A stretch of 64,000 nt of DNA from positions 1 to 64,000 of the forward strand of contig NZ_BDBQ01000010.1 of assembly GCF_001613065.1 (NCBI RefSeq), read 5' to 3'. Made by a program: the position numbers and the translations under genes. Under the pieces are notes generated by a model. The model was not told the DNA's origin. It ran no database searches and was given only the letters and a program-made list of their open reading frames with translations. This document shows positions 63,530-64,000 of the stretch, in pieces. The stretch's first letter is position 1. Every line of letters begins with the position of its first letter. Source of the stretch: Nocardia miyunensis NBRC 108239. Its GTDB lineage: Bacteria; Actinomycetota; Actinomycetes; Mycobacteriales; Mycobacteriaceae.

Positions 63530-64000
63530 ATGATCGAAGACAGTGGTAAGCGCGCCCTGGTAGTCGGCATGGGCGTAAGCGGCATCGCGACGGCCGCGCG
63601 GTTGCGTAGGGCGGGCTGGACCCCGGTGATCATCGAGCGGGCGCCGGCCAGGCGCACCGGCGGTTACTTCATCGCACTGTTCGGCGCCGGGCAGGCGGCG
63701 GCGCGGCGGCTGGGGATCCTGGACGCGATGCACAACCGCACGGGCCGGGACGTGCCCGCCGACCTCGACCGCACCGGGCGCAGCCGGCCCGGAATGTCGT
63801 TCGCCGATCTACCCGGCGAGCCCTGGATCGTCCTGCGCGGGGACGCCGAGAATGCCGCGTACTCAACACTTCCCGACGATGTCGAGGTGCGCTTCTCGAC
63901 GGTGCCGACCGCGATCGAGCAGGATGACGACGGCGTCACGGTCACCCTGCACGACTCCGCGGCCGGAACCTCGGTCACCGAACGATTCGACCTGGTCGTC
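63530..64000 (+). CDS. FAD-dependent oxidoreductase/monooxygenase, partial
   Basis: 157 residues seen before the right edge; ATG at 63530 or, in frame, at 63518. The FAD loop is ALVVGMGVSGIATAARLRRA (GxGxxG) with VIIERAPARRTGGYF, then the PHBH-like region MHNRTGRDVPADL. Group A flavoprotein monooxygenase type, similar to TetX-like and tryptophan-halogenase-like families; the substrate is unknown. The GD motif lies outside. Confidence 0.85.
   Translation, partial: MIEDSGKRALVVGMGVSGIATAARLRRAGWTPVIIERAPARRTGGYFIALFGAGQAAARRLGILDAMHNRTGRDVPADLDRTGRSRPGMSFADLPGEPWIVLRGDAENAAYSTLPDDVEVRFSTVPTAIEQDDDGVTVTLHDSAAGTSVTERFDLVV

Overview
High-GC actinobacterial chromosome, most likely Nocardia or a close mycolate-containing relative. 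The evidence is a block that matches, gene for gene, the Mycobacterium tuberculosis stretch around Rv2689c-Rv2703 (recalled from knowledge, not searched), an antigen-85-type mycolyltransferase, IdeR-like iron boxes, DUF397/DUF5753 regulator pairs and many GTG starts. Both ends of the window cut a gene.

Layout. 1-13.4 kb is a conserved housekeeping block: TRAM-domain RNA methyltransferase (partial), trkA-trkB, an inserted ShbA/SigD-like sigma factor, DUF3159, OB-fold protein, alpha/beta hydrolase, DUF3710, dut, DUF3093, DUF4193, a LytR_C (Cei-like) protein, suhB, ppgK and the principal sigma factor sigA, closed by a strong terminator hairpin. 13.4-19.1 kb carries a Na+/H+ antiporter, an MHYT sensor, a rhomboid-like protein, DUF952, a small zinc-ribbon protein and a secreted mycolyltransferase. 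19.2-22.4 kb has a TetR gene divergent from an SNF2 helicase (apparent CTG start) coupled to a SWIM zinc-finger protein.

22.9-27.9 kb is the most interesting region. It holds two tandem type VII secretion cassettes made by a 2311-bp duplication. Each has a WXG100 protein, a roughly 490-residue effector with a nearly constant N-terminal 300 residues and a different C-terminal ADP-ribosyltransferase-like domain, and a small downstream protein that is a candidate immunity or accessory factor. The first cassette has an extra upstream WXG100 gene; only its last 13 codons survive at the junction of the second. No ESX core genes are present, so secretion would rely on a machine encoded elsewhere.

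27.9-42.6 kb is mixed: SAM methyltransferase, DUF397/DUF5753 regulators, an N-terminally deleted drug exporter, an isoprenylcysteine-methyltransferase-like membrane protein, bfd and bfr behind IdeR-like boxes, a DEAD/DEAH helicase, an 80-bp tandem repeat, YihY, a GlxA-type AraC regulator, VOC protein, MFS, DUF3099 and DUF3039.

42.7-64 kb is accessory and metabolic: an MFS exporter fused to three beta-sandwich repeats with its MarR regulator and paired operators; an atypical stand-alone TrpF-like barrel; an EamA transporter downstream of a terpene-cyclase-like membrane protein; a LAL regulator; TetR-linked FAD monooxygenase, AveC-like and P450/SDR genes with visible palindromic operators; an MFS/LysR pair; VOC, a DUF574-type methyltransferase and a partial FAD oxidoreductase. 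No rRNA, tRNA, CRISPR array or intact insertion sequence was seen.
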